This document shows, in pieces, positions 25,546 through 33,888 of a stretch of 64,000 bases of DNA. The notes under the pieces were generated by a model that was given only the letters and a program-made list of their open reading frames with translations, had not been told where the DNA came from and did no database searches. The stretch covers positions 124,001-188,000 of the forward strand of contig NZ_JAGGKE010000002.1 in NCBI RefSeq assembly GCF_017873555.1, given 5' to 3'. The translations under genes and the position numbers were made by a program. The stretch's first letter is position 1; each line of letters starts with the position of its first letter. This stretch comes from Halorubrum trapanicum. GTDB lineage: Archaea; Halobacteriota; Halobacteria; Halobacteriales; Haloferacaceae.

Positions 25546-25948
25546 TTTCTCTTTCTTCGCTCTCTCCTTCAGTTACTTCATCTTCTGTTGACTCCGTATC
25601 TTCAGATTCTCTACTTGATTCGGGTGTGTCATCAACATGAAGATGGAAATCGATGTTATGGTTCTGTCCTTGAATAGTGAATCCAGTCGCAGGGCCGTCT
25701 GAATTATCTGACTCTGTCTGATAGTTGTAGGCGGCAAGAATAAAGGATCCAATGGTTGTAAGCCCAAGAATCGTTTTCCATATAGTTGATATGACCGAGG
25801 TAATGTCACCATATCTTGGACTTTCAATAATAATCCGTAGCTCAATAAAGAAACTCAGAGTAAAGAGAACTAGAGCTACTCCGCCAACGAAAGCAAACAA
25901 ATACGGATTATATCGATGGCCCGTTATCAATCGGCGCAGCCCCATCAT
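25535..25948 (-). CDS. Low-GC two-helix membrane protein
   Basis: A 137-residue protein with two membrane helices (about residues 17-38 and 54-76) and a long Glu/Ser/Thr-rich hydrophilic tail. The middle holds GFTIQGQNHNIDFHLHV, possibly a small beta domain. Not recognised. ATG at 25948 is preferred over the open frame to 25987 because a TATA box (tataaatatc on the plus strand, 25971-25980) lies about 25 bases upstream and would fall inside the longer version. Low GC like its neighbour, so likely acquired. Confidence 0.65.
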   Translation of the reverse strand: MMGLRRLITGHRYNPYLFAFVGGVALVLFTLSFFIELRIIIESPRYGDITSVISTIWKTILGLTTIGSFILAAYNYQTESDNSDGPATGFTIQGQNHNIDFHLHVDDTPESSRESEDTESTEDEVTEGESEEREIRD

Positions 25949-25988
25949 GTGATTCTGATATGAGCCTTCGTATAAATATCCAGCCAAG

Positions 25989-26135
25989 CTAGACGGGTCG
26001 CGTTAAGTTAGTACCCACATAGCTGCTGCCATGCGATTTTCTGTAGTGTTCTAGAATGTTGTAGCGGATCGTGTTCTGTGCATCACCGAGAAAGAGAACT
26101 GAGAAGGGAAATCCTGTTTCTCCCGGAGTTACGCC
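25989..26135 (-). pseudogene. Reading-frame remnant in low-GC patch
   Basis: A 48-codon open stretch without a start codon, bounded by stops, ending at 25989. The translation contains LFLGDAQNTIRYNILEHY and looks protein-like, with balanced composition, unlike random frames in this DNA. It is probably the C-terminal end of a lost gene; family not recognised. It supports the view that 25.0-26.3 kb is the residue of an integrated element. Confidence 0.35.
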
Positions 26136-26268
26136 CTATCTTGAGTATATAAATGGCTTCAAAACTCACGGGATACTCTTGCCGTCTTGCGCTTCTGCGT
26201 GACTTAACACGAACCTGTAATCATCACCCAAATAAATAGTCTTCGCGAGATTTTCGATTCTGGACCAC
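26136..26268. other. AT-rich intergenic stretch, no gene seen
   Basis: Contains GAGTATATAAATGGC (about 26144-26158) and CCAAATAAATAG (26228-26239), TATA-like in both orientations, but no supported reading frame. Downstream of moaA on its strand. Confidence 0.4.
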
Positions 26269-27273
26269 TCAGTCCGCGGCGCTCGGCGCCCCCAGATACT
26301 TTTCGTTCAGTTCGTACTCGCCGTCCTTGCCCTCGATCAGGTACTCGCCGTAGTAGGGCACGCGGTTCGCCACCACGTCCTCGAACGTCTCCGCGATCTC
26401 CTCGCGGGTCATCTCACCCATCGACCGGAGGTCGTCGTTGCGGTTGAGACACCCTTTTAAATAGCCCTCGTGGGTGACGCGGACGCGGCCGCAGTTGGCG
26501 CAGAACTCCTCGTTCTCGACGGGGTCGACGATCTCGACCATGCCGCCCGTCTCGTCGTCGCTGTCCTCGCCCACGAAGTAGCGCTTCCGGTCGTGCATCT
26601 CGCGGTGTTCGACGCGGTCCGCCTCCGCCACGAGCCAGTCGTGGACGCGCCCGATGTCGACGTTCCACTCGGGCTTGCCCGTCAGCTCCGGCATGTACTG
26701 GATGAGCTGGAGCTGAAGCCCCTCGTTGTCGGCGACGTGGTCGACCATCTCCTCGACGTAGCCCGCGGTGTGCGTGAACACGACCATGTTGAGTTTCACG
26801 GGGTCGAGACCGGCGTCGACCGCGGCCTTCACGCCTTCGAGGACCTTCTCGTAGGCGCCGGACTTGGTGACCTCCGCGAAGTCGTCCGGGTCGAGCGCGT
26901 CCTGCGAGACGTTGACGCGGTCGAGTCCCGCGGCCTTCAGGTCCGCGGCGCGCCCGGGGAGGAAGGTGCCGTTGGTCGTCATCGAGACCTCCATCGAGTC
27001 CGGCGTGCGCTCGATGATCTCCTCTAAGTCCTGCCGGAGCATCGGCTCGCCGCCGGTGAACTTCACGGCGTCGACGCCGTACCCCTCGACGACCTCAAGG
27101 AAGCGGACCACGTCGTCCGCGCTCATCTCCGACTCGCTCGGCTCCATCGGCCCGCGCGTGTCGCCTAACCCCTCGTTGTGACAGTAGACGCAGTCGAAGT
27201 TACACCGGTCGGTGAGCGAGATCCGAACCCCCGTCACCTCCCGTCCGAAGTCGTCCGCGAGTGGGCCGGCCAT
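26269..27273 (-). CDS. moaA: GTP 3',8-cyclase MoaA
   Basis: Radical SAM enzyme that converts GTP into the first pterin intermediate of molybdenum cofactor synthesis. The 334-residue protein has the radical SAM cluster Cys24-x3-Cys28-x2-Cys31 (CNFDCVYC), the TGGEPMLR loop, and the second 4Fe-4S site near residue 260-280 ([14 protein letters not shown] then GC), which binds GTP. A long acidic stretch is absent; length is normal. ATG at 27273. The gene stands alone; the partner moa genes are not in the window. Confidence 0.95.
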   Translation of the reverse strand: MAGPLADDFGREVTGVRISLTDRCNFDCVYCHNEGLGDTRGPMEPSESEMSADDVVRFLEVVEGYGVDAVKFTGGEPMLRQDLEEIIERTPDSMEVSMTTNGTFLPGRAADLKAAGLDRVNVSQDALDPDDFAEVTKSGAYEKVLEGVKAAVDAGLDPVKLNMVVFTHTAGYVEEMVDHVADNEGLQLQLIQYMPELTGKPEWNVDIGRVHDWLVAEADRVEHREMHDRKRYFVGEDSDDETGGMVEIVDPVENEEFCANCGRVRVTHEGYLKGCLNRNDDLRSMGEMTREEIAETFEDVVANRVPYYGEYLIEGKDGEYELNEKYLGAPSAAD

Positions 27274-27406
27274 ACCGGATCGGAGCGACTACGCGCGCTT
27301 AAGTATCCGGGTCGTTCGTGTGGGTGCGTAACATCCACCGGTTACGTCGCGCCCGAGACGCGACCGACAAGCGGTACGATTCCGCCGGCGAAACGCGCCG
27401 TCGACC

Positions 27407-28174
27407 TCACAGCGACAGCCGAAGCCCGTCGGTCGCGGTCCGCACCTCGCCGTCGAAGCCCGCCTCGCGAACCCCCCGTTCCATCTCGCGCTCGCGGCCG
27501 CCGGTGTGCGGGTAGAGGTGCGAGAGCAGGAGCGTCCCGATCTCGGCGCCCGCGAGCGACTCGCCGAGGCTCGTCGGCCGCGGGTGGTTGGACACGTCCA
27601 CGTCGTCCGGGAACGAGCAGTCGTGGACCAAGACCTCGGTCCCGTCTGCGAACCGCGCCATCCCCGCGAACGCCTCGGTGTCGCCCGAGAGCGCGAGCGG
27701 GCCCTCGGCCGCCGGCGCGTCCGAACTCGGCGGCGAGAAGCGATAGGCGAACCCGTCCATCGAGTGGCGCGTCTCGCGCGCGGTCACGTCGAACCCGCCG
27801 GCGGCGAACGAGCGCGACGCCGACACCTCGCGCACCGCGAGGTCGATCCGTCCGTCGAGGTAGTCGTGGACGCCGAGCAGGCCGTCGACGAGCGACTTCG
27901 TGCCCGCGGGACCGACGACTTCGAGGTGCTCCTCGCCGGCGAGCCAGCGCGCCTTCAGGAGCGGGAGAAGCGCCGCGACGTGGTCGAGGTGGTGGTGGGT
28001 CAACAGGACCGTCGAGACGCCCTCGTAGCCGGCCTCCGTCCCGGCGAGTCGCTGGAGGACGCCGCTGCCGCAGTCGACGAGCAGCGACCGGTCGCCGTCG
28101 TCGAGGAGGTACCCGGCCTGAACGCGGTCGGGGACCGGCATCGCGCTGCCGGACCCGAGCACGGTGAGTTCCAT
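27407..28174 (-). CDS. MBL-fold hydrolase (RNase Z-like)
   Basis: Metallo-beta-lactamase-fold protein of 255 residues. The metal-binding motif THHHLDHVAALLPLL is at about residues 59-73, with SGDTEAF near 164, HDCSF near 188 and the late His in LSHLYPH near 219, the RNase Z/AtsA-like pattern. The family includes tRNA 3'-processing enzymes and small-molecule phosphodiesterases; this member lacks the exosite arm of RNase Z, so the general hydrolase name is safer. ATG at 28174. Confidence 0.88.
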   Translation of the reverse strand: MELTVLGSGSAMPVPDRVQAGYLLDDGDRSLLVDCGSGVLQRLAGTEAGYEGVSTVLLTHHHLDHVAALLPLLKARWLAGEEHLEVVGPAGTKSLVDGLLGVHDYLDGRIDLAVREVSASRSFAAGGFDVTARETRHSMDGFAYRFSPPSSDAPAAEGPLALSGDTEAFAGMARFADGTEVLVHDCSFPDDVDVSNHPRPTSLGESLAGAEIGTLLLSHLYPHTGGREREMERGVREAGFDGEVRTATDGLRLSL

Positions 28175-28282
28175 GCCGCCCGGTTGCGGTCGGACCCACC
28201 TAACTGGCTCGGACGATCCGGCGTGGACGGGCCTGCCGCCCGGAGAGCGCGGCGGCGACCGCTGCCGGCGTCCGTCGGTCGA

Positions 28283-28708
28283 CTACTTGATCAGGAACAC
28301 CGGCACCGACGCGTCGTCGGCGACGCGGTCGGAGACGCTCCCGAGCGACCGGATCCGCTCGCGCGGGGACTTCCCCTCCGGACTCATCACGATCACGTCG
28401 ATATCGGTCTCGCCGGCGTACGCGACGATCTCGGTGTCGGGCGTGCCGTGCGCGACGTGGGTCTCGGCGTCGAGACCGGCCTCGCTCGCCGCGTCGGCGA
28501 CGGCGTCGACGGCGGTCTCGCCCTGCGATTCGAGGTCCTCGACGACCTCGTCGTGGAGGTCGCCGGAGTTGGCGGCCGCGATCCGCTGGTCGACGACGTA
28601 CAGCGCGTGGACCGTCGCGTCGTGGTCGCTCGCGAGTCGGACCGCGTGGTCGAGCGCGCGGTCGACCGCCTCGCTCCCGTCGGTCGGCACCAGGATATCG
28701 TCGTACAT
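28283..28708 (-). CDS. Universal stress protein (UspA), single domain
   Basis: A 141-residue UspA protein. It begins MYDDILVPTDGSEAVDRAL and ends with MSPEGKSPRERIRSLGSVSD RVADDASVPVFLIK-type sequence; the ATP-binding G-2x-G-9x-G(S/T) motif appears in altered form (here with SPEGKSP and a GSVSD stretch). Expected to dimerise and bind nucleotide; physiological role unknown. Monocistronic by spacing. Confidence 0.93.
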   Translation of the reverse strand: MYDDILVPTDGSEAVDRALDHAVRLASDHDATVHALYVVDQRIAAANSGDLHDEVVEDLESQGETAVDAVADAASEAGLDAETHVAHGTPDTEIVAYAGETDIDVIVMSPEGKSPRERIRSLGSVSDRVADDASVPVFLIK

Positions 28709-28769
28709 GCGCCGACGTTCACCCGGTACCGGCTTAACGGTGGGGCCTCGATACCGGACTCCGAGAGCG

Positions 28770-29327
28770 CTACTCGCAGCGCCAGCGGCCGCCGATCTCC
28801 TCGCGACGCATGCTGTCCGCCTCGCCGTCGCGGAAGACGCTGACGCGGCCGGTCTCCTCGCTCAGCGTCACCGTCGCGACGACCTCCGGGCGGACGGAGG
28901 TCTCGATCGCGCTCATGTGGCGCGATCCCATCCACGGCTCGTAGCTCACGTCGTCGACGAGGTCGGTCTCCTCGTCGCGGGTGCCGAGGTCGCGGAACCG
29001 GACCATCTGGGACTCTATCTCGCCGTCGACCGCGACGACGACGCCGCCGTCCTGCGCGACGCTCACCGACTCGGCGGCGGCCGCGAACGCGTCCTCCTCG
29101 AAGACGGACGGACAGTCGTCGCGCGGCCAGCGGTTGTCGCCCATCGGGTCGGCGTACGCGCCGTAGTCGCTGTCGCCGATGACGGCGAAGTACAGTCCCG
29201 GTCCCTTCACGTGCGGCTCCTCCCACCCGTCGAAGGAGACGCTGACGTGCTCGGCGCAGTAGGTCAGCCGGTCGACGACCTCGCACACCCGCTCGTGGCC
29301 GCCGTAGTCGATGGCGAGGTCGCTCAT
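28770..29327 (-). CDS. dacZ: Diadenylate cyclase, DacZ-like
   Basis: Predicted to make cyclic di-AMP from two ATP in the cytoplasm. The 185-residue protein resembles the haloarchaeal DacZ proteins I recall: GPGLYFAVIGDSDYGAYADP, MGDNRWPRDDCPSVF, VVVAVDGEIESQMVRF and WMGSRHMSAIETS; the last is the position of the RHR-type DisA_N motif, here with His kept and the second Arg replaced by Met. VATVTLSEETGRVSVFRDG is the typical DisA_N end strand. In Haloferax, c-di-AMP is linked to salt stress. ATG at 29327. Activity is inferred from family, not shown. Confidence 0.78.
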   Translation of the reverse strand: MSDLAIDYGGHERVCEVVDRLTYCAEHVSVSFDGWEEPHVKGPGLYFAVIGDSDYGAYADPMGDNRWPRDDCPSVFEEDAFAAAAESVSVAQDGGVVVAVDGEIESQMVRFRDLGTRDEETDLVDDVSYEPWMGSRHMSAIETSVRPEVVATVTLSEETGRVSVFRDGEADSMRREEIGGRWRCE

Positions 29328-29526
29328 CGTCCCCGATCCCCCCAGTCCGGTCGTCCGCTGCGATTGCCGCCGTCGGTCACGACCGAAAGAACGGGACCCC
29401 GGTATATAAGCGCAGCCGAGTCGGACGGGAGTTCACGCCCGCGGCCGCAAACGTCCGCGGCCGCGACCCTCACGCCCCCGGTCGCGCTCGCGCCGATCGC
29501 CCGCGCCCGCGCTCCCCGAGCGCTCG

Positions 29527-30477
29527 CTATCGCCGCCACTCGGTGAACAGCCGCGTGTCGAACCGGTCGGCGCGAACGAGACCGACGCCGAACGCCGCCG
29601 CGACCGCCGCGGGCAGGAGGTTGCCGAACCAGACGTTAATCGAGCCCCAGAGGATCACGAAGCTCACCATGTCGTCGAGCATGAACTCGCAGTCGCGGAG
29701 GCGCTCGCGGATCCCCGCGGCCGCGAACGCACGGTCGAGCGTGACGACCGCGACGACCGCCGACAGCACCCAGCCGGCGTAGTTCGAGAGGGGAACGCCG
29801 TAGAACGCGCCGCCGCCGAAGTTCCAGAAGCCGAGCGACACCGCACCTGGGTCCAACACGACGTCCATCGCGACGACGACCGGGATCACCGTCGCCAGCC
29901 GGACCCACACGCTGTCGGCTCGGGGCCCGAGCAGCAGCAGGCAGAGCAGGTACGCGTTCGTCACGAGCGGGATGAAGAAGACGGGGAGCGCGACCGGCAC
30001 GCCGCCGAGCATCGGCCCGAGGTCGACCGTGTACGCGAACTCGCCGTACGGCCACCCGGTCGCGACGCCGACCGACTCGATGAGGTACGTGTACGCGGTC
30101 AAGGCGCCGATCCAGCCGAGCGCGCGGCGATCGATCGTCGGCAGCACGCCGACGACCAGCGGCGAGCGCATCACGATCACGCCGAACAGCACGAACCACG
30201 GGTGGAACGCGAACGGTTCGGGAATCCACCCCTCGGCGCTGCCGACGAGCGCGAGGGCCCCCACGAGCGGGAAGACGACCGCGATGGTGAAGCGGTTCTC
30301 GCGGACGATCCGGTCGAGCAGCGCCTCCGCCTCGCGACGCGTGTCCGGCGCGCGCTCGCGGAGCGCGTCGACCCGCGATCCGGTCGTCGGGGTCGCGGCG
30401 CCCTCCGCGGACTCGGCCGGGGCCGACCGCCTTCCCGCGGAGCCGCCCTCCGCCGAACCGCCGTCGCCGTCGGTCAC
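29527..30477 (-). CDS. cruF: Bisanhydrobacterioruberin hydratase CruF
   Basis: Membrane enzyme that hydrates bisanhydrobacterioruberin to the red C50 carotenoid bacterioruberin, the last step of the pathway. The 316-residue protein has about seven membrane helices; WPYGEFAYTVDLGPMLGGVP, VVAMDVVLDPGAVSLGFWNF and GVPLSNYAGWVL are typical of the carotenoid hydratase family. An acidic, Gly/Ser-rich tail of about 50 residues precedes the first helix. Start GTG at 30477 overlaps the stop of lyeJ (GTGA), so the long frame to 30606 is rejected. Third gene of the crtD-lyeJ-cruF operon. Confidence 0.92.
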   Translation of the reverse strand: MTDGDGGSAEGGSAGRRSAPAESAEGAATPTTGSRVDALRERAPDTRREAEALLDRIVRENRFTIAVVFPLVGALALVGSAEGWIPEPFAFHPWFVLFGVIVMRSPLVVGVLPTIDRRALGWIGALTAYTYLIESVGVATGWPYGEFAYTVDLGPMLGGVPVALPVFFIPLVTNAYLLCLLLLGPRADSVWVRLATVIPVVVAMDVVLDPGAVSLGFWNFGGGAFYGVPLSNYAGWVLSAVVAVVTLDRAFAAAGIRERLRDCEFMLDDMVSFVILWGSINVWFGNLLPAAVAAAFGVGLVRADRFDTRLFTEWRR

Positions 30478-31415
30478 GGCAGCGCCTCCCAGAGCGGGTA
30501 CACCCGCCAGAGACCGCCCATCGACAGCAGCGTGCCGACGACGGTGTTCAGCGCCGGGAACCACCAGTACGCGCGGTCGACCGAGATCGACGAGCGCGCG
30601 ACCCACGCGACGAACAGCGGGTACACCCCGAGCAGCGCGCCGAGCCGTGGGTCAACGAGCCAGAAGCCGACGGCCGCGGCGGTCCACGCAGCGAAGCAGT
30701 AGCCGTACGTCCGCCCCTCGCCCAGCAGCGTCGCGGTCGTGTCGATCCCCGCGGCCCGGTCCGGCTCGATGTCCGGGATCGCGGAGAACGTGTGCATCCC
30801 CATCGTCCAGAGCCACGCGCCGGCGAGCGCCGCGAGCGGCGGGTGCGTCCCCGCGACCGTCGCGTACGCCGCCGCGCCCGGCAGGGCGTACAGCCCGTTC
30901 GACAGCGAGTCGAGGAACGGCGTCGTCTTGAACCGAAGCGGCGGCGCGCTGTACCCGACCGCCAGGACGAGGAACCCGAGCAGGTACGGCCACGCGACCC
31001 GGGGCGTGATCGCGAGCGTCGCCAGCCCGAGCGCGCCGGAGGCGACGACCGCGGCGACCACCGGTCTGCTCCCCCGCCAGCGCGCCTCGCGGCCCTCCTT
31101 CTTCGGGTTCAGCTCGTCGATGTCGGCGTCGAACACGTCGTTGACGCCGTAGAGGAACACGTTGGCGGGGACGAGGAAGTAGCACGCGAGCGCGACCGTG
31201 ACCGGCGTGAACAATCCGCTCACGGCGTCGATGCCGTAGGTGACGCCGACCGCGACCGGGCCGGCGAGGTAGAGCCAGAAGCGCGGCCGCGACAGCACCA
31301 GCAGGTAGCGAAGCCCCTCGCTCCCGCTGCCGGCGGAGCGGTTCTGTCCCTCCTCGACGGACCGGCTCTGGCCGTCGTCGGCGGATCGGTTCTGGTCGCT
31401 CACGGCGGAGATCAC
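30474..31415 (-). CDS. lyeJ: Lycopene elongase/hydratase (UbiA prenyltransferase)
   Basis: Adds C5 isoprene units to lycopene in the membrane, opening the C50 bacterioruberin branch. UbiA-family motifs are clear in the 313-residue product: YGVNDVFDADIDELNPKKEG (first Asp-rich motif, near residue 95) and FSAIPDIEPDRAAGIDTTAT (second, near residue 210), with about eight helices. Start: GTG at 31415 overlaps the crtD stop; a second GTG at 31403 is possible. The hydrophilic N-terminus contains a threefold QNRSA/QSRSV-type repeat. Both junctions of the operon are GTGA overlaps, suggesting coupled translation of the three enzymes. Confidence 0.92.
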   Translation of the reverse strand: MISAVSDQNRSADDGQSRSVEEGQNRSAGSGSEGLRYLLVLSRPRFWLYLAGPVAVGVTYGIDAVSGLFTPVTVALACYFLVPANVFLYGVNDVFDADIDELNPKKEGREARWRGSRPVVAAVVASGALGLATLAITPRVAWPYLLGFLVLAVGYSAPPLRFKTTPFLDSLSNGLYALPGAAAYATVAGTHPPLAALAGAWLWTMGMHTFSAIPDIEPDRAAGIDTTATLLGEGRTYGYCFAAWTAAAVGFWLVDPRLGALLGVYPLFVAWVARSSISVDRAYWWFPALNTVVGTLLSMGGLWRVYPLWEALP

Positions 31416-32914
31416 ACGTCGTCGTCGGCCATGGCTTCCGCGGTCAGCCCCCCGCTGATGAGACACATCGGAACGCCGATGCCGGGCGTCGTCGTCGACC
31501 CGGTGAAGTAGAGTCCGTCGACCGCGTCGGAGGTGTGCGGCGGGCGCAAGAGTGACGTCTGCGTGAGCGTGTGCGCCAGCCCGAGCGCACTGCCCGCGTA
31601 GCTGTTGTACCGGTCCGCGAAGTCGTCGACGGAGAACGTCTCCTCGACGACGATCCGCCCGCGGAGGTCGGTGTCGGTGTTCGCCGCGATGTCGTCGATC
31701 ACGAGGTCGCGGTAGCGATTGCGAATCTCCGGGGTGTCGGCCAGTCCGGGCGCGACGGGCACCAGCGCGAAGAGGTTGCTGTGGCCCTCGGGCGCGACCG
31801 TGTCGTCGGTCTTCGAGGGGACACAGAGGTAGTAGGCGGGGTCGTCGGGCCACTCGGGGTCGTCGAAGATCTGCGCGAAGTGCCCCTCCCAGTCGGTCGG
31901 GAGGACGAGCGTGTGGTGTTCGAGGTTCGGCACGTCGCCCTCGACGCCGAGGTACAGCAGGAACGCGGAGGGGGCGTACGTCCGCGACTCCCAGTACTCC
32001 TCGGTGTACTGCCGCTTGCTCTCGGGCAGGAGTTCCTGTTCGGTGTGTGCGTAGTCGGCGTCGGAGACGACGCGGTCGGCGAGGTAGCGCTCGCCGTTCT
32101 CGGTGTCGACCGCGAAGGCGCCGTACCGGCCCTCTATCCCCGTCACCTCCGCGTCGGTGACGAACTCGACGCCGAGCGCCTCGGCGAGCTCGACGATGCC
32201 GTCGACGACGGCGCCGATCCCGCCCTCGGGGTAGTAGACGCCCATGTTGTAGTCGACGTGGCTCATCAGGTTGTACAGCGCCGGCGTGTTCGTCGGCGAG
32301 CCGCCGAGGAACACGAGCGTGTACTGCATCAGCTGCTGGAGCTTCGGGTGGTCGAAGTACTCCTCGACGTGTCCCTGCATCTTCCCAAGCAGCGAGAGCC
32401 CCCACGAGTAGCGGAGCACGTCCTTGTCCACGTAGTCGCGCAGCCGCGGGCGGTCCTCGTACACGAAGTGTTCCATCCCGATCTCGTAGGTCCGCTGGGA
32501 CTCCTCCAGATACGCGTCGAACGCCTCGCCCGCGCCCGGCTCGTACGACTCGAATATCTCCCTGTTCGCCTCGCGGTCCGGTAACACGTCGACCTTGTCC
32601 CCGTCCTTCCAGAACACGCGGTAGTGGGGGTCGAGCCGCTCCAGCTCGTAGAACTCGTCGGGCGACCGACCGAAGTGGCCGAAGAACCGCTCGAACACGT
32701 CCGGCATCAGGTACCACGACGGTCCCATGTCGAACCGGAAGCCGTCGACTTCGAGCCGGCTGGCGCGGCCGCCGAGCTGCTCGTTTTTCTCCAGCAGCGT
32801 GACGTCCGCGCCGGCGTCCGCGAGGTAACAGGCCGTCGAGAGACCGCCAAATCCGCCGCCGATCACGACGACGGACTCGCCGGCGACGCCGCCGATGTGC
32901 GGGACCACGTCCAT
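31412..32914 (-). CDS. crtD: Carotenoid 3,4-desaturase / phytoene desaturase family (CrtD)
   Basis: FAD-dependent desaturase of 500 residues. The N-terminal Rossmann motif VVVIGGGFGGLSTACYLADAG is followed by LLEKNEQLGGRASRLEVDGF; the C-terminal signature GLYFTGSTTTPGIGVPMCLISGG is the bacterial-type carotenoid dehydrogenase motif. The order desaturase-lyeJ-cruF matches the bacterioruberin cluster of Haloarcula, where the first gene is crtD. ATG at 32914, with a TATA box (tttata on the minus strand, 32938-32944) about 25 bases upstream, giving a leaderless operon mRNA. Divergent from an SDR gene. Confidence 0.92.
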   Translation of the reverse strand: MDVVPHIGGVAGESVVVIGGGFGGLSTACYLADAGADVTLLEKNEQLGGRASRLEVDGFRFDMGPSWYLMPDVFERFFGHFGRSPDEFYELERLDPHYRVFWKDGDKVDVLPDREANREIFESYEPGAGEAFDAYLEESQRTYEIGMEHFVYEDRPRLRDYVDKDVLRYSWGLSLLGKMQGHVEEYFDHPKLQQLMQYTLVFLGGSPTNTPALYNLMSHVDYNMGVYYPEGGIGAVVDGIVELAEALGVEFVTDAEVTGIEGRYGAFAVDTENGERYLADRVVSDADYAHTEQELLPESKRQYTEEYWESRTYAPSAFLLYLGVEGDVPNLEHHTLVLPTDWEGHFAQIFDDPEWPDDPAYYLCVPSKTDDTVAPEGHSNLFALVPVAPGLADTPEIRNRYRDLVIDDIAANTDTDLRGRIVVEETFSVDDFADRYNSYAGSALGLAHTLTQTSLLRPPHTSDAVDGLYFTGSTTTPGIGVPMCLISGGLTAEAMADDDV

Positions 32915-33059
32915 GTCCGATCCTACGGACGGCTCCGGTATAAATCCGGTCGGACGCGCCGGGACGTGCGCCTCGTCGCGCCGCGCGGAAGGGTGCCGAC
33001 ACCCGCCTCTCGCGCCGAGTGGATACCACTAAGTCGCCGACGCGCGTAGCCGATTCCAC

Positions 33060-33806
33060 ATGGATCTGACGGTCGCGATCACCGGGGCAACGAGCGGGAT
33101 CGGGCGAGCCGTCGCCGAGGCGTTCGTCGACGAGGGGGCGTTCGTCGCCGTCTCCGGGCGCGACGGCGGGGCCGTCGATCGGACCGTCGCGGCGCTGAAC
33201 GGCGAGGGAGACGACGCGGAAGACGGGGGCGAAGCCCCGAAGGAAGGCGACGGCGACGAGCGCGGCACCGCCTGGGGCGACCGCGTCGACGTGCGCGACG
33301 AGTTCGACCTCGAACGCTTCTTCGAGCGCGTCGCCCGCGAGTCAGGCCCGGTCGACGTCGTGTTCGCGAACGCCGGCGTGTTCCACGGCGCGCCGGGCGA
33401 GAGCCCGACGGACGAACTCTCGTACGCCGACTTCGACGACACGATGCGGACGAACGCGCGCGGCGTGTTCGCGACGATCTCCGAGGCGCTCCCCCACCTC
33501 GCGGACGGCGCGCGCGTCCTCGTCCCGTCGGGCGCGGTTGCGGCCGAGTCGAAGCCCGGCATGGGCGCGTACGCGGTCTCGAAGGCGGCCGCCGAGGCGG
33601 TCGCGCGCGGCTTCGCCGCCGACCTCGACGCGAACGTCGGCGTCGTCGACCCCGGTCTCGTCGCCACCGACCTCACCGGGAAGGAGCGCGCCCGCGACCC
33701 CGAGAGCGTCGCGCCGCTGTTCCTCTGGGCCGCCACCGAGGCGCCGGCCGACGACGTAAACGGCGAGCGGGTCGGCCTGCGAGAGTGGAAGTCGGCGACG
33801 CGATAA
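33060..33806 (+). CDS. Short-chain dehydrogenase/reductase
   Basis: Classical SDR oxidoreductase of 248 residues using NAD(P)H. The cofactor motif TGATSGIGRA is at residues 8-17, NAG of FANAGVFHG near 106, Ser in VPSGAVAAE and the catalytic YAVSK near residue 170. Odd: a 35-residue Glu/Gly/Asp-rich insertion at about residues 50-75 in place of the usual short loop. Substrate unknown. Ends 83 bp before the convergent thiM gene. Confidence 0.9.
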   Translation: MDLTVAITGATSGIGRAVAEAFVDEGAFVAVSGRDGGAVDRTVAALNGEGDDAEDGGEAPKEGDGDERGTAWGDRVDVRDEFDLERFFERVARESGPVDVVFANAGVFHGAPGESPTDELSYADFDDTMRTNARGVFATISEALPHLADGARVLVPSGAVAAESKPGMGAYAVSKAAAEAVARGFAADLDANVGVVDPGLVATDLTGKERARDPESVAPLFLWAATEAPADDVNGERVGLREWKSATR

Positions 33807-33888
33807 GGCGGACCGGGCGCCGGCGCCCGGTCGGCGGCCCCGGTCGGCGGCGCTCGCCCGCACTCACCCCTGACCGCGCCTCAGCGAG

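Noticed and set aside
30474-33059. 861-codon fused frame across crtD and lyeJ
   Set aside because: Only its last part (from 31415) encodes a protein with motifs; the first part is the shadow of crtD in another frame.
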